Shown piece by piece: positions 1 through 7,109 of a DNA stretch of 14,068 nt. Every line of letters begins with the position of its first letter. Position 1 is the first letter of the stretch. A program made the translations under genes and the position numbers. The notes under the pieces were generated by a model, which had not been told where the DNA came from, did no database searches, and saw only the letters and a program-made list of their open reading frames with translations. Source of the DNA: Nitrospina sp. (GTDB lineage: Bacteria > Nitrospinota > Nitrospinia > Nitrospinales > Nitrospinaceae); contig SMVT01000125.1 in NCBI GenBank assembly GCA_004357365.1, positions 1 to 14,068 on the forward strand, read 5' to 3'.

Positions 1-97
1 CGAGCAGTTGGCTCGAAACAACGGATTTGAGATCGTAGAACACCTTTTTGATTCCAAAAGGTATTTTGTCGATTCGATTTGGAAAGTCAAAAAATAG
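1..97 (+). CDS. C-terminal fragment of an unidentified protein (possibly a methyltransferase)
   Basis: An open frame enters from the left edge (codons begin at base 2) and ends at TAG 95-97, giving about 31 residues: EQLARNNGFEIVEHLF followed by a segment ending WKVKK. The 'GFEIVE' segment followed by a short strand and a basic tail is common at the C-terminus of class I SAM-dependent methyltransferases, but that is only a resemblance. The gene lies on the same strand as prmC, 105 bp upstream of its start. TAG serves as its stop. Confidence 0.5.
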   Translation, partial: EQLARNNGFEIVEHLFDSKRYFVDSIWKVKK

Positions 98-202
98 GTT
101 TGTGCATGATTAAATTCGCTCTCTTGCTCAGCACACTATTGAGAGTTCATCGGGGGCGTATCATGGTTTTGCGCATGAACCCGTCGATGACCGGGAGAAC
201 CA

Positions 203-1075
203 ATGGAACGGACTTATCGAACCCTGTTGCAATGGTCAATTGAACATTTGACCCAGGCCGGGGTGGAGCAGCCCGGTACGGACGCCCAGGCCCTGCTTGA
301 AGAGGTGGTTGCCTCGAGCAGCGAAAAAGCGCCTCCGCCCTTGGAACGGGAAGTGGACCCGAATCATGGGCATCGGTTCCGGAACTGGGTGGAGCGGAGG
401 GCGGCTCGGGAACCGCTTCATTACATTCTAGGGCATCGCAAATTCTGGTCGCTGGATTTCAAAGTTACGCCCGATGTTTTAATCCCCCGCCCGGAAACGG
501 AAGTCCTGATCTCACATTTTTTAGAACTCAAAAAGAACTTCCCCGGGCAAACCTCTTTCCGAATCCTGGATATGTGTACCGGATCGGGGGTGATTGCCAT
601 CGTGGCGGCCCTGGAAGTTCCCCAAAGCCAAGTGATTGCCGTGGACATTTCGAACGATTCTCTGGCGGTCGCCCAGGAGAATGCAAAGAAACACGGCGTG
701 GCCCGGAAAATTCGCTTTCTTAAAAGGGATTTGTTTGATGCCACTCATCGAGAGGATCTGGGCCCTTTCGATTTTATTCTATCCAATCCTCCCTATATCC
801 GGGTGGATCGTATTGAAGGTTTGATGCCTGAGATCAAGGACCATGAACCCAGAAGAACCTTCGACGGTGGATCGGATGGATTAAATTTTTACCATGCCAT
901 TATTCCTGATGCGGTCCGTCTCTTAAAAAAGGGAGGGTACGTGATTGTGGAGACCGGTTTCGGCGTTCACGGTCCCGTGTGTTCTCTGATTAGGGAAACG
1001 AGGGCTTTTACGGACCCGGTCATGGTCTCCGACTTTAATCATTATCCCCGGGTGGTTTCGGCGAGGAAAAAATGA
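203..1075 (+). CDS. prmC: Peptide chain release factor N5-glutamine methyltransferase PrmC (HemK)
   Basis: PrmC methylates the glutamine of the GGQ motif in release factors RF1 and RF2 in the cytoplasm, using SAM. The 290-residue product has the family layout. The N-terminal helical domain ends in RRAAREPLHYILG (about 65-77). IPRPETE (94-100) follows, then SAM-binding motif I DMCTGSG (123-129), acidic motif II AVDIS (146-150) and the catalytic NPPYI (195-199) that holds the target glutamine. Length matches the family (about 280-290). The ATG at 203 follows GGGAG with normal spacing. The stop TGA overlaps an ATG (1072-1074) in an ATGA arrangement with GAGG just upstream, so a coupled downstream gene probably once followed; that frame now closes after 10 codons. 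prfA, a usual neighbour, is not in the window. Confidence 0.95.
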   Translation: MERTYRTLLQWSIEHLTQAGVEQPGTDAQALLEEVVASSSEKAPPPLEREVDPNHGHRFRNWVERRAAREPLHYILGHRKFWSLDFKVTPDVLIPRPETEVLISHFLELKKNFPGQTSFRILDMCTGSGVIAIVAALEVPQSQVIAVDISNDSLAVAQENAKKHGVARKIRFLKRDLFDATHREDLGPFDFILSNPPYIRVDRIEGLMPEIKDHEPRRTFDGGSDGLNFYHAIIPDAVRLLKKGGYVIVETGFGVHGPVCSLIRETRAFTDPVMVSDFNHYPRVVSARKK

Positions 1076-1477
1076 AGAAAGTGTTCCCCGTCAAAACAGG
1101 GTAGACCCAACTGGCTAATAATATAAAGTGTAAAAATCAGGAATTAAAAACCGTCCGATACGAATTGAATGTCACCCTCCAAGACGATCAAAGCTTCAGC
1201 TACGAGGAAGACACCCAACTCCAAATCAAGGGCCGGAAAGACCTCTTTCACCACATCGACAAAAACACCTTGAAGCGCACCGCATAACCAGCGTGACGCT
1301 GGACCCTATCGGACCTATAACTTTTCAATGTTTGCTGGGATAAAGAGCCTTCCTTACTGCCCGGACCAAGCATCCATTTCCCCCTTCAAGGAGCCCCGAA
1401 TTTGAATCCTTTGGCGGGCCCCTGCCATCTTATTTCACTGAACCTTATCGTTAAAACACAGGACGGGATCGCTTTTC
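1076..1477. other. 402-bp gene-poor interval between prmC and selO
   Basis: It holds the 10-codon frame coupled to the prmC stop (ATG 1072 to TAG 1104), the beta-barrel gene remnant (to 1287), and directly after it the hairpin CCAGCGTGACGCTGG (1288-1302), one copy of a short repeat seen again near 2966, 9143 and 9265. The rest, 1303-1477, shows no ORF. It presumably carries the selO promoter, but I cannot point to convincing -35/-10 boxes. Confidence 0.6.
1105..1287 (+). pseudogene. C-terminal remnant of a nitrobindin/FABP-like beta-barrel protein
   Basis: A frame without any start codon runs from after TAG 1102-1104 to TAA 1285-1287. From about 1141 it encodes ELKTVRYELNVTLQDDQ, then SFSYEEDTQLQIKG, then FHHIDKNTLKR. 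The pattern 'Y-E-x-T-x-L-x-I-x-G ... F-x-H-x-D-x-N-T-L-x-R' is what I associate with the last strands of the heme-binding-like beta-barrel (nitrobindin/FABP, THAP4-like) family, whose full proteins are about 150-200 residues. Only about 48 recognisable residues remain and the N-terminal two thirds is absent, so this is a gene remnant. The family assignment is from memory of the motif and is moderately sure; the truncated state is plain from the sequence. Confidence 0.55.
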
Positions 1478-2962
1478 ATGGCCACATTGGAACAATTCGA
1501 TTGGGCCCATTCTTTTTATGAATTGGGGCCGGATTTTTTTCAGGCGAAATCGCCCGATCCCGTAGCCGCTCCCTATCTCATCGACGGCAACCCCGAAGCG
1601 GCGGCGCTGATCGGTTTGGACCCGGCAGAATTCGAACGGCCGGAATTCGTCGAATATTTTTCCGGCAACCGCCCCTTGCCGGGCGCGCAACCGCTGGCGA
1701 TGGATTACTCCGGGCATCAGTTCGGCCTGTACAACCCGCGACTGGGTGACGGACGCGGCCTCCTGCTGGGAGAAGTCGCCAACGGATCGGGTCACACCTG
1801 GGATGTCTACCTGAAAGGCTGCGGGCCCACGCGGTTCGCCCGCGGGTTCGACGGCCGCGCCTCCCTGCGCGCTTCCATCCGGGAATATTTGGGCGGCGAG
1901 GCGGTGCACGGACTGGGCATCCCCACGACGCGCTCGCTGGCCATCATCGGCATCGGTGAGCTGGTGTACCGGGAGACGCCGCAACCCGGCGCCCTGCTGG
2001 TGCGGTTGAGTGACTCGCATGTCCGCTTCGGCAGTTTCGAAAATTTTCATTACACCAACCGCCCGGAAGCCGTCACCCGGCTGGCCGATTTCATCCTCCA
2101 GCGGCATTACCCCGAGCTTGCCGGCGAGGCCAACAAATATCAACTGCTGTTCCGAACCGTGATGCAGAAAACCGCGCGGCTGATCGCGCATTGGCAGTCG
2201 GCGGGGTTCATCCACGGCGTGATGAATACCGACAACATGACGCTCACCGGCATCACGTTCGATTACGGTCCCTTCGGGTTCATGGACCGGTTCAATCCCG
2301 ACTTCACCCCCAACCAGACCGACGGCCACGGCCGCTACGCGTTCGGGCGGCAGGCGGAGATCGGCCACTGGAACCTGGCCAAGCTGGGTGAAACGCTAAC
2401 TCATTTGATCACCCCAGAGATCATCACCGAAGAATTGGAACAATACCAGCCGGCGTTCAATCGATTTTACAATGAACTCATGGGCCAAAAACTGGGCCTC
2501 GAGATTTTGGACTCGGAGTTTACCACCCTGGTGGGAAAATTGTTCCATATCCTATATGAAAACCAAGTGGACTACACTCTGTTCTTTCGAAACCTTTCCG
2601 CCTTTCCCGGTGAAGTGCCGGCGAGCCTGCGCCAGGGTTTCAACAATCCCAAAGACCTCGATTCCTGGCTGGACATGTATCGCAAGTTGATCGAGCGGGA
2701 AGACCCTGACCTCAATGAAAGAAAAGCAACCATGAACCAAGTTAATCCCCGCTTCATCCTGCGCAATTACCTGCTGGAACGCGCCATCGACAAAGCGATG
2801 AAGCAAGCCGACTTTTCCGAAGTGGAACGGCTGCGTATTCTCTTGCAGGACCCCTACAACGACCGCCCCGAAATTTTTAGCCGCTACGGCATCGACCCCG
2901 AACTGTACGCCGCCGAAACCCCGGAATCGCACGTCGAAATGCGGCTCAGCTGCTCCGCCTGA
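1478..2962 (+). CDS. selO: Protein adenylyltransferase SelO (YdiU family)
   Basis: SelO is a pseudokinase-fold enzyme that transfers AMP from ATP to Ser/Thr/Tyr of target proteins and is linked to redox homeostasis. The 494-residue product is full length and rich in family signatures: DYSGHQFG (76-83), LGDGRGLLLGE, LKGCGPTRFARGFDGRASLR, REYLGGEA, RLSDSHVRFGSFE, HGVMNTDNM (246-254) and DYGPFGF (262-268). Lys113, Glu136, Arg176, Arg183, Asp252-Asn253 and Asp262 fit the nucleotide- and metal-binding and base positions known from the characterised bacterial enzyme. The C-terminus ends LSCSA, with Cys492 where eukaryotic SelO has selenocysteine. The ATG at 1478 follows AGGACGGGA about 12 nt upstream. 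It appears to be a single-gene unit, followed by a short GC hairpin (2974-2990). Confidence 0.96.
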   Translation: MATLEQFDWAHSFYELGPDFFQAKSPDPVAAPYLIDGNPEAAALIGLDPAEFERPEFVEYFSGNRPLPGAQPLAMDYSGHQFGLYNPRLGDGRGLLLGEVANGSGHTWDVYLKGCGPTRFARGFDGRASLRASIREYLGGEAVHGLGIPTTRSLAIIGIGELVYRETPQPGALLVRLSDSHVRFGSFENFHYTNRPEAVTRLADFILQRHYPELAGEANKYQLLFRTVMQKTARLIAHWQSAGFIHGVMNTDNMTLTGITFDYGPFGFMDRFNPDFTPNQTDGHGRYAFGRQAEIGHWNLAKLGETLTHLITPEIITEELEQYQPAFNRFYNELMGQKLGLEILDSEFTTLVGKLFHILYENQVDYTLFFRNLSAFPGEVPASLRQGFNNPKDLDSWLDMYRKLIEREDPDLNERKATMNQVNPRFILRNYLLERAIDKAMKQADFSEVERLRILLQDPYNDRPEIFSRYGIDPELYAAETPESHVEMRLSCSA

Positions 2963-3239
2963 CCCGCGTGACGCCCGGCGAATCGCCGGGAATGACTTAG
3001 CCCCTCTTGTAAAGAGGGGTTGGGGTGATTCTTCCTATGCGTCACCCTGAGTTCTTCGACAAGCTCAGGACAGGCACTGTCGAAGGGGGACAACAACCAG
3101 TCGGGCACGATTCTTGAGCCCCATGAAAAAGGAGAGCACGAAGACGACCACGACAAAGACGATTGAGAATCCGCCGTTACCGGGCCGGGATTTTCTCCGG
3201 GCGGTCTTCTTCCGCTTTCCGCCCGCATAAGAAATTTTT
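2963..3239. repeat. Intergenic repeat cluster downstream of selO
   Basis: Three different short repeat elements lie back to back. (a) GCGTGACGC followed by a hairpin with arms CCCGGCG/CGCCGGG (2974-2990) and AATGACTT. (b) CCCCTCTTGTAAAGAGGGG (3001-3019), a self-complementary element followed by TTGGGGTGATT. (c) CCTGAG-TTCTTCGACAA-GCTCAGG with a further CTTCGACA/TGTCGAAG pairing, within about 3047-3087. Elements of types (b) and (c) resemble short intergenic repeats common in many environmental genomes. Type (a) is also seen at 9143, and a diverged type (c) copy at about 9212-9231. Hairpin (a) could also end selO transcription, though no T-run follows. Confidence 0.7.
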
Positions 3240-3782
3240 TTAAAAGGAATTTTTGAACAAATCGGCGATGGCCTGTTTGCCGGCGTCGTTGAGGAAACGG
3301 GTGCCGGTGCCGGCGATCTTTTTTTTCTGGATGCGAGGATTGCCCTTCTCCCATTTATCTCCGTTCCACCAGTGCCACTGCTTCTGATCCTGATCGAATA
3401 CATGAAGGGGTTTGTTGCAGAGCTTGGCGAACTCCGCGCCCCAGCCGGTGCCGCCCTTCACGGTGCCGTCCTCCAGAATCTTACCCACCACAAACACTTC
3501 CTCGGCGTTGTTGATCTGGTGCCAGATGCTCTGCAGAACTTTTTTCAGGAGCGGCCCCTGGGTGTAGGACCGGTGCATCAGTTTGGAAACGTAGGACAGG
3601 CTGACGTCGCCATGCAATAATTCCTCCTGGGTGAGGTGACGCAGGCCGCGCTGTCGAACGACCTGGTGCCCCTCGAACGTAAAATTAATTTCTTCCATGC
3701 CGGCTTTCTCGGCCTGCGCGCCGAATTCCGCCTCGGCTCCCTGGGCCCCGCCGCTGAACAACGTACATTCTTCCGCTTTCAT
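3240..3782 (-). CDS. SLOG-like (Rossmann) nucleotide-binding protein, function unknown
   Basis: The 180-residue product opens with a strand plus glycine loop, LFSGGAQGAEAEFG (8-21). Later it has EEVFVVG (94-100), GGTGWGAEFAKL (110-121) and KPLHVFDQ (124-131). A first 'SGGxxGA' loop and a second 'GTGWxAExA...NKPLxVFDQ' loop are typical of SLOG/lysine-decarboxylase-like Rossmann domains, which bind nucleotides or nucleotide-derived ligands. The family resemblance is good, the ligand is unknown, and no catalytic function can be named. No signal peptide is visible, so it is probably cytoplasmic. The ATG at 3782 is preceded by GAGGAG at 6-nt spacing. It is the last gene of a minus-strand run, 113 bp below the zinc-finger gene remnant. 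The downstream GGGCGG/CCGCCC pairing (about 3199-3223) is only a weak terminator candidate. Confidence 0.7.
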   Translation of the reverse strand: MKAEECTLFSGGAQGAEAEFGAQAEKAGMEEINFTFEGHQVVRQRGLRHLTQEELLHGDVSLSYVSKLMHRSYTQGPLLKKVLQSIWHQINNAEEVFVVGKILEDGTVKGGTGWGAEFAKLCNKPLHVFDQDQKQWHWWNGDKWEKGNPRIQKKKIAGTGTRFLNDAGKQAIADLFKNSF

Positions 3783-3895
3783 TCAATTCTCCTCAATCCA
3801 GCCGGGAAGGAATCCCTGCCTAAATTTTTTGTCGAGTGGGTAAGGTAGAGAAAAAGTCCAGCCAGATCAAGCAAAAGAATGGGGTGGTATGCCGG

Positions 3896-4233
3896 TTAAC
3901 TCTTCTCCGCGCAGAGGATGCAGAGGGTGGCCTCGGGCATCAGCAGGATGCGGCTGGGCGGGAATGGATTGTTGCCATTGGCGCAGAGGCCGAAATCTGG
4001 TCGGTCCGCTTTGCCCAATGCCGTTTCCAACCGCGACAGTTTGGTGTTGGCGGCGTTCAGTGACGCCTCGTGGACGGGGCGGTCGCTCAGCGCCTCCATG
4101 CGGGATAGTTTGTTGATGGCGTTTCCGGCGCGACGGGTTTCGAGGTTTCCGACAGGCTGGCGATCAGTGTCTTCTGCGCCGCGATTTCCTCCTCAATCTT
4201 CCGCTTCAGGTCCTGCCGTTCTTCGGGATTCAT
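3896..4233 (-). pseudogene. Frameshifted DksA/TraR-type C4 zinc-finger gene
   Basis: Two minus-strand frames make one protein. From ATG 4233 (AGGA about 10 nt upstream) the first reads MNPEERQDLKRKIEEEIAAQ and continues through LSETSKPVAPE. The other frame carries NAINKLSRMEALSDRPVHEA and runs on to LETALGKADRPDFGLC, then IPP-like NPFPPSRILLMPEATLC-ILC-AEKS and TAA at 3896. Restoring one A in the A-run opposite 4122-4124 joins 'APE' to 'NAINKL' and gives a 112-residue protein of normal size for the small DksA/TraR class (coiled-coil then C4 zinc finger). Such proteins act at RNA polymerase; this one cannot be made intact as written. A second lesion is that the finger reads C-A-N-G where C-x-x-C is expected, so one zinc ligand is Gly (codon 3974-3976). 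Two independent defects favour real decay over a single sequencing slip. Confidence 0.72.
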
Positions 4234-4274
4234 GTCCGCATCCTACTATTATCTGATCTTCCTCTCCAGCGGGA

Positions 4275-5096
4275 TTAAACCGGCGCATTCAATGAAACCC
4301 GGATGTCCTCGTTTTTACGCATCCCCCGGATGATTTCCCGGTAACAGGATCGATCGAGCTCGACGACGTTTAACTCGGCCACAGGACTCCACCTTTCTTT
4401 CTGTTCAAGACCCATAAATTTACGCACATCTGGGTCCGAGGGCATTTCAAACAGCTCTTTCCCCAGACACCATTCCGACGGCTCCCATCCGCGAATTTCG
4501 ACCGGCACCTGGGCATACAGGGTATGGTCGAACTCCGCCTGCTCATGGAATTCTCCGTCATGAACATGGACCGTCGGGTAAAACAGCTTTTCCGGCTGGC
4601 GCGTCGGAAACGAAAACGCCATGGGATGCACTTCCTGGTTTTGCCCGCGCTTGAGCTTGAACACCACGAAACCGTAATCCTCATAATGGGTAAAACTGTT
4701 CCACACCTTCTCCGGCAGGCGGAAGCGCGGGTCCAGCCGCTCGAAGTCTTTTCTTTGCGGAACAAAGGAAGCCTCGAAACAACCCACCTGATGCACTTCC
4801 AGAAGGGACGCGGTGACCGGGGCATCCAGGAACTCAAGGTCGTCTTCCTCCATCCCGCCGATTACTACCGGAAACAATTCATCCAGCCAGCTAAAAAAAA
4901 ATGGAAAATCGCCCATGGAAATAAAATCGACGGCGTCTTCGCCTACTCCCGGCGCCACTGGAATGGGCAGGACCATCGCCAGGTCCTCCTTGCTGGAAAA
5001 GGTCATTTCATAAACCAAGATTTGTGTATCGCCCGCCATCCGCGCGAAAATCCGGGTGTCGGAAACCTCGTCGATCTCTTCGGTAAATAAACACAT
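4275..5096 (-). CDS. Conserved protein of unknown function (273 aa)
   Basis: I do not recognise a named family. The start chosen is the internal ATG at 5096 (MCLFTEEI...) because AAGGAG lies 6 nt upstream; an in-frame extension to 5213 would run into the hupE-like gene and has no ribosome site. The product has no signal peptide or clear membrane helix. Conserved-looking blocks are MVLPIPVAPGVGEDAVDFI, a hydrophobic FPFFFSWLDELFPVV, FEASFVPQRKDFERLDPRF, HPMAFSFPTR and FYPTVHVHDGEFHEQAEFDH ending TLYAQ. The HPMAF, VHVHDG and FDHTLY segments are rich in His and Asp and could bind metal, which is inference only. It lies 58 bp below the HupE/UreJ-like gene and 41 bp above the zinc-finger remnant, probably in one transcript. 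Confidence 0.75.
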   Translation of the reverse strand: MCLFTEEIDEVSDTRIFARMAGDTQILVYEMTFSSKEDLAMVLPIPVAPGVGEDAVDFISMGDFPFFFSWLDELFPVVIGGMEEDDLEFLDAPVTASLLEVHQVGCFEASFVPQRKDFERLDPRFRLPEKVWNSFTHYEDYGFVVFKLKRGQNQEVHPMAFSFPTRQPEKLFYPTVHVHDGEFHEQAEFDHTLYAQVPVEIRGWEPSEWCLGKELFEMPSDPDVRKFMGLEQKERWSPVAELNVVELDRSCYREIIRGMRKNEDIRVSLNAPV

Positions 5097-5154
5097 AAGC
5101 GCTCCTTTATGAATCTCCCCTGACCATAAATAAAAAATCGAAACGGGCCGGAAT

Positions 5155-5982
5155 TCAGTCGGACCGGTTAAACAATTCCGCGGGTCCGTTGTTGGGCAAC
5201 AGGCCGTATTCACTGCCGGGGGAAACGCTTGGAACAGCCAAAACTTCGTGAGCGTGGGCGTGGTTGTCCGCCGGGAATCCGAACTCGTCAGGATTCACCG
5301 TGTGCAGATAACCGTGCATTTGCATCAGGAACAACAGAGCGCCCGCCACGATCAACCCGTTGTTGGACACCTTGCTGATCTGCAGAAATGTCTGGGTCCG
5401 CCGCCACTTGAACAGCAGGGCCACCATGAGGCACAAGGCGCCCACCTGTCCCAGCTCGATCCCCAGGTTGAAAGAAAGAATCCGCCAGATCAAGCCGTCG
5501 TCCCCCAGCGGGAGTTGTTGCAGGCGCGTGGACAGTCCGAAACCGTGAATGAATCCGAACAGAAAAACCGCCAGCAGAAGGTTGGGGGATTTTTGGAAAT
5601 ACTTCCGGAAGCCCCCGGTATTTTCAAACCCGATATAGCAAACGCTGAGCGCGATCACCGCGTCGATCAAAAAATAATTGGCGGTGACACCCATGAGGGT
5701 GGCGGAGATCAGGGTGATGCTGTGGCCCACGGTAAACGCGGTGATGTATTTGACCACATCCATAAAAGTCGTCAGGAAAAACACGATGCCGAACACGAAC
5801 AACAGGTGATCGTACCCCGTCAACATATGGGTCGCGCCCAGCCACATGTATTGCAGATAACCGCCGTCCAGCATGGCTTGTTGGTCGGCCTCCGACATGC
5901 CGTGGGCCAGCGCCTCTTGGACCGCCAGCAGAATCAGGCCAATCCCGGATAGTTTGATTAAAATTTTCATTCCTTTATCCAT
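5155..5982 (-). CDS. HupE/UreJ-family membrane protein
   Basis: The 275-residue product begins with a signal-like hydrophobic segment ending ALAHG (about 24-28). It then has GATHMLTGYDHLLFVFG (49-65), a helix, TAFTVGHSITL (81-91), FGFIHGFGLS (142-151) and FNLGIELGQ (171-179), followed by more membrane helices and a polar tail containing HAHAHE (about 242-247). The 'GYDHLLF ... GHS ... HGFGFAxxL ... NxGxExGQ' order marks the HupE/UreJ family of inner-membrane proteins, with conserved His and Asp residues in the helices. Named members are linked to nickel or cobalt uptake beside hydrogenase or urease genes, but no such genes are here, so the substrate is unknown. GGGAG precedes ATG 5982 by about 8 nt. 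The second Met at codon 5 has no usable spacing. Confidence 0.85.
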   Translation of the reverse strand: MDKGMKILIKLSGIGLILLAVQEALAHGMSEADQQAMLDGGYLQYMWLGATHMLTGYDHLLFVFGIVFFLTTFMDVVKYITAFTVGHSITLISATLMGVTANYFLIDAVIALSVCYIGFENTGGFRKYFQKSPNLLLAVFLFGFIHGFGLSTRLQQLPLGDDGLIWRILSFNLGIELGQVGALCLMVALLFKWRRTQTFLQISKVSNNGLIVAGALLFLMQMHGYLHTVNPDEFGFPADNHAHAHEVLAVPSVSPGSEYGLLPNNGPAELFNRSD

Positions 5983-6093
5983 ATAACGGCTCCCTGTCCT
6001 TCATGACTTCTACCCTTTCAGGATAAAGGATAACTCCCGGGATGGTTCTATTATTTTTCCAGCCCGTCGGGAGCAGGCATCTGCTAGGGATTC

Positions 6094-6459
6094 TTATTGT
6101 TTTTTGAGATTCAGATACCGGTTCAAGAGCGGCGATTGCAGGATTTTGGGGTTGCCGTAGGCATGTTTGACGGCCAGCCGGAACGATTCCAGTGCCTTGT
6201 CCTCTTCGCCCAGCTTCAGCAAGGTGAGCGCCAGGTTGAAATGGATCTCCCCCGCCGTGTGGTCTGCTGTCCGCGCCTAAACGAAATCGATCAGCACCGA
6301 CTGCTAATCTTTCTGACGGTAGTGGTCGATGCCCCGGTCATTGCACATTTTTGAGGACGGCTCAGCCGTGGGGAGAAGAATCAACGGAAACTCCGTGTCC
6401 TGTTCGCAACCCGCCAGCACCAAAAACAGCGCCCCTATTATAATGAAAAGTTTTTTCAC
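6094..6459 (-). pseudogene. Small TPR lipoprotein gene with two in-frame TAG codons
   Basis: From GTG 6459 one continuous reading frame reaches TAA at 6094 (122 codons). It opens with a lipoprotein signal, KKLFIIIGALFLVLAGC, with Cys18 as the acylation site. Then come about 30 residues ending CNDRGIDHYRQKD, then TAG (6304-6306), QSVLIDFV, TAG (6277-6279), ARTADHTAGEIHFNLAL, TLLKLGEEDKALESFRLAV, and a short end NRYLNLKKQ. Read through, the section from CNDRG onward is a normal pair of tetratricopeptide helices: 'HYRQKD[Y]QSVLIDFV[Q]A' and 'HFNLALTLLKLGEEDKALESFRLAV'. The first TAG sits where the repeat expects Tyr and the second where CAG (Gln) would fit. The frame is kept perfectly across both stops. 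This is most likely a recent double-nonsense pseudogene. An ATG at 6540 is in frame but would place 27 residues before the signal. Confidence 0.65.
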
Positions 6460-6644
6460 TGGATGATTCCGGTATCGCGTCAATGGGGTGTGGGGCCCGG
6501 TTTCCCGGAAAATCAGTTCATGGCCGGAAGCCGTGCGCATCCCGCTCCACCGGTTTGTTCAAAATTATCCAACGGAGTAGGTGACGAAATGATATTATCC
6601 CTTGTAATAAAAGTCAGGGTTCGTTTCCCTAATAAGGAGGCTTT

Positions 6645-7109
6645 ATGAAATTCCTGAAATCGTTTTTTCATACGGATGATTCGACCACGCACCTCATTCT
6701 TCGCGTCATGCTGGGACTGGTGTTTTTCTTCCACGGCGGGCAAAAACTACTGGGCTGGTTTGGCGGCCACGGGTTCGACGCCACCATGGGATTTTTTACG
6801 GATAAAATGGGGATCCCGGCCCTGATCGCTTTTCTGGTGATTATCGGCGAGTCGTTCGGGGCATTAGGATTGATCACCGGTTTTCTGACCCGGTTGAGCG
6901 CCGCGGGCGTGGCCTGCATCATGCTGGGCGCCATCGCCCTGGTCCATGGGAACAACGGGATTTTCATGAACTGGGCCGGCCATCAAGCTGGCGAAGGATT
7001 TGAATTTCATCTGCTGGCTCTGGCGATAGCGATACCCCTGATTTTATACGGCGGCGGCAAGTTTTCGGTCGATCAGATCGTCGATAAAAAGTTCCTCAAT
7101 ACTGCCTGA
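6645..7109 (+). CDS. doxX: DoxX family integral membrane protein
   Basis: The 154-residue product has four hydrophobic segments (about 17-35, 57-80, 83-102 and 122-140) and the DoxX hallmark LRVMLGLVFFFHGGQKLLGW near the N-terminus. IGESFGALGLITGFLTRL and a HGNNGIFMNW loop follow, as in many bacterial DoxX proteins. Length is typical. Family members are inner-membrane proteins; some are tied to quinol oxidase or to thiosulfate and redox-stress complexes, but this copy has no such partner next to it, so its role is open. ATG 6645 has a strong AAGGAGG site with 5-6 nt spacing. It is transcribed divergently from the TPR lipoprotein gene, with about 185 bp between them for promoters. Confidence 0.9.
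   Translation: MKFLKSFFHTDDSTTHLILRVMLGLVFFFHGGQKLLGWFGGHGFDATMGFFTDKMGIPALIAFLVIIGESFGALGLITGFLTRLSAAGVACIMLGAIALVHGNNGIFMNWAGHQAGEGFEFHLLALAIAIPLILYGGGKFSVDQIVDKKFLNTA

Noticed and set aside
1451..2368. Minus-strand 305-codon open frame opposite selO
   Set aside because: It lies wholly opposite the very well supported selO coding sequence. Its composition (runs of Gly, Arg, Val, Gln, His) is typical of antisense frames in GC-rich genes, and no domain is visible.
3047..3240. Minus-strand frame with a hydrophobic run (IVFVVVVFVLSFFMG) after the SLOG-like gene
   Set aside because: It looks like a small tail-anchored membrane protein, but there is no start codon or ribosome site in that frame near the run, the frame extends into the SLOG gene antisense reading, and it ends in a repeat element.
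5248..5952. Plus-strand 234-codon frame opposite the HupE/UreJ-type gene
   Set aside because: A shadow frame: rich in Gln, His and Arg, and it matches the complement of conserved membrane helices.
6094..6459. Stop-codon recoding (TAG as an amino acid) across the genome
   Set aside because: TAG is used as the apparent normal stop of the YchJ-type gene (13281-13283) and of the leftmost partial gene (95-97), so a genome-wide code change is not supported.
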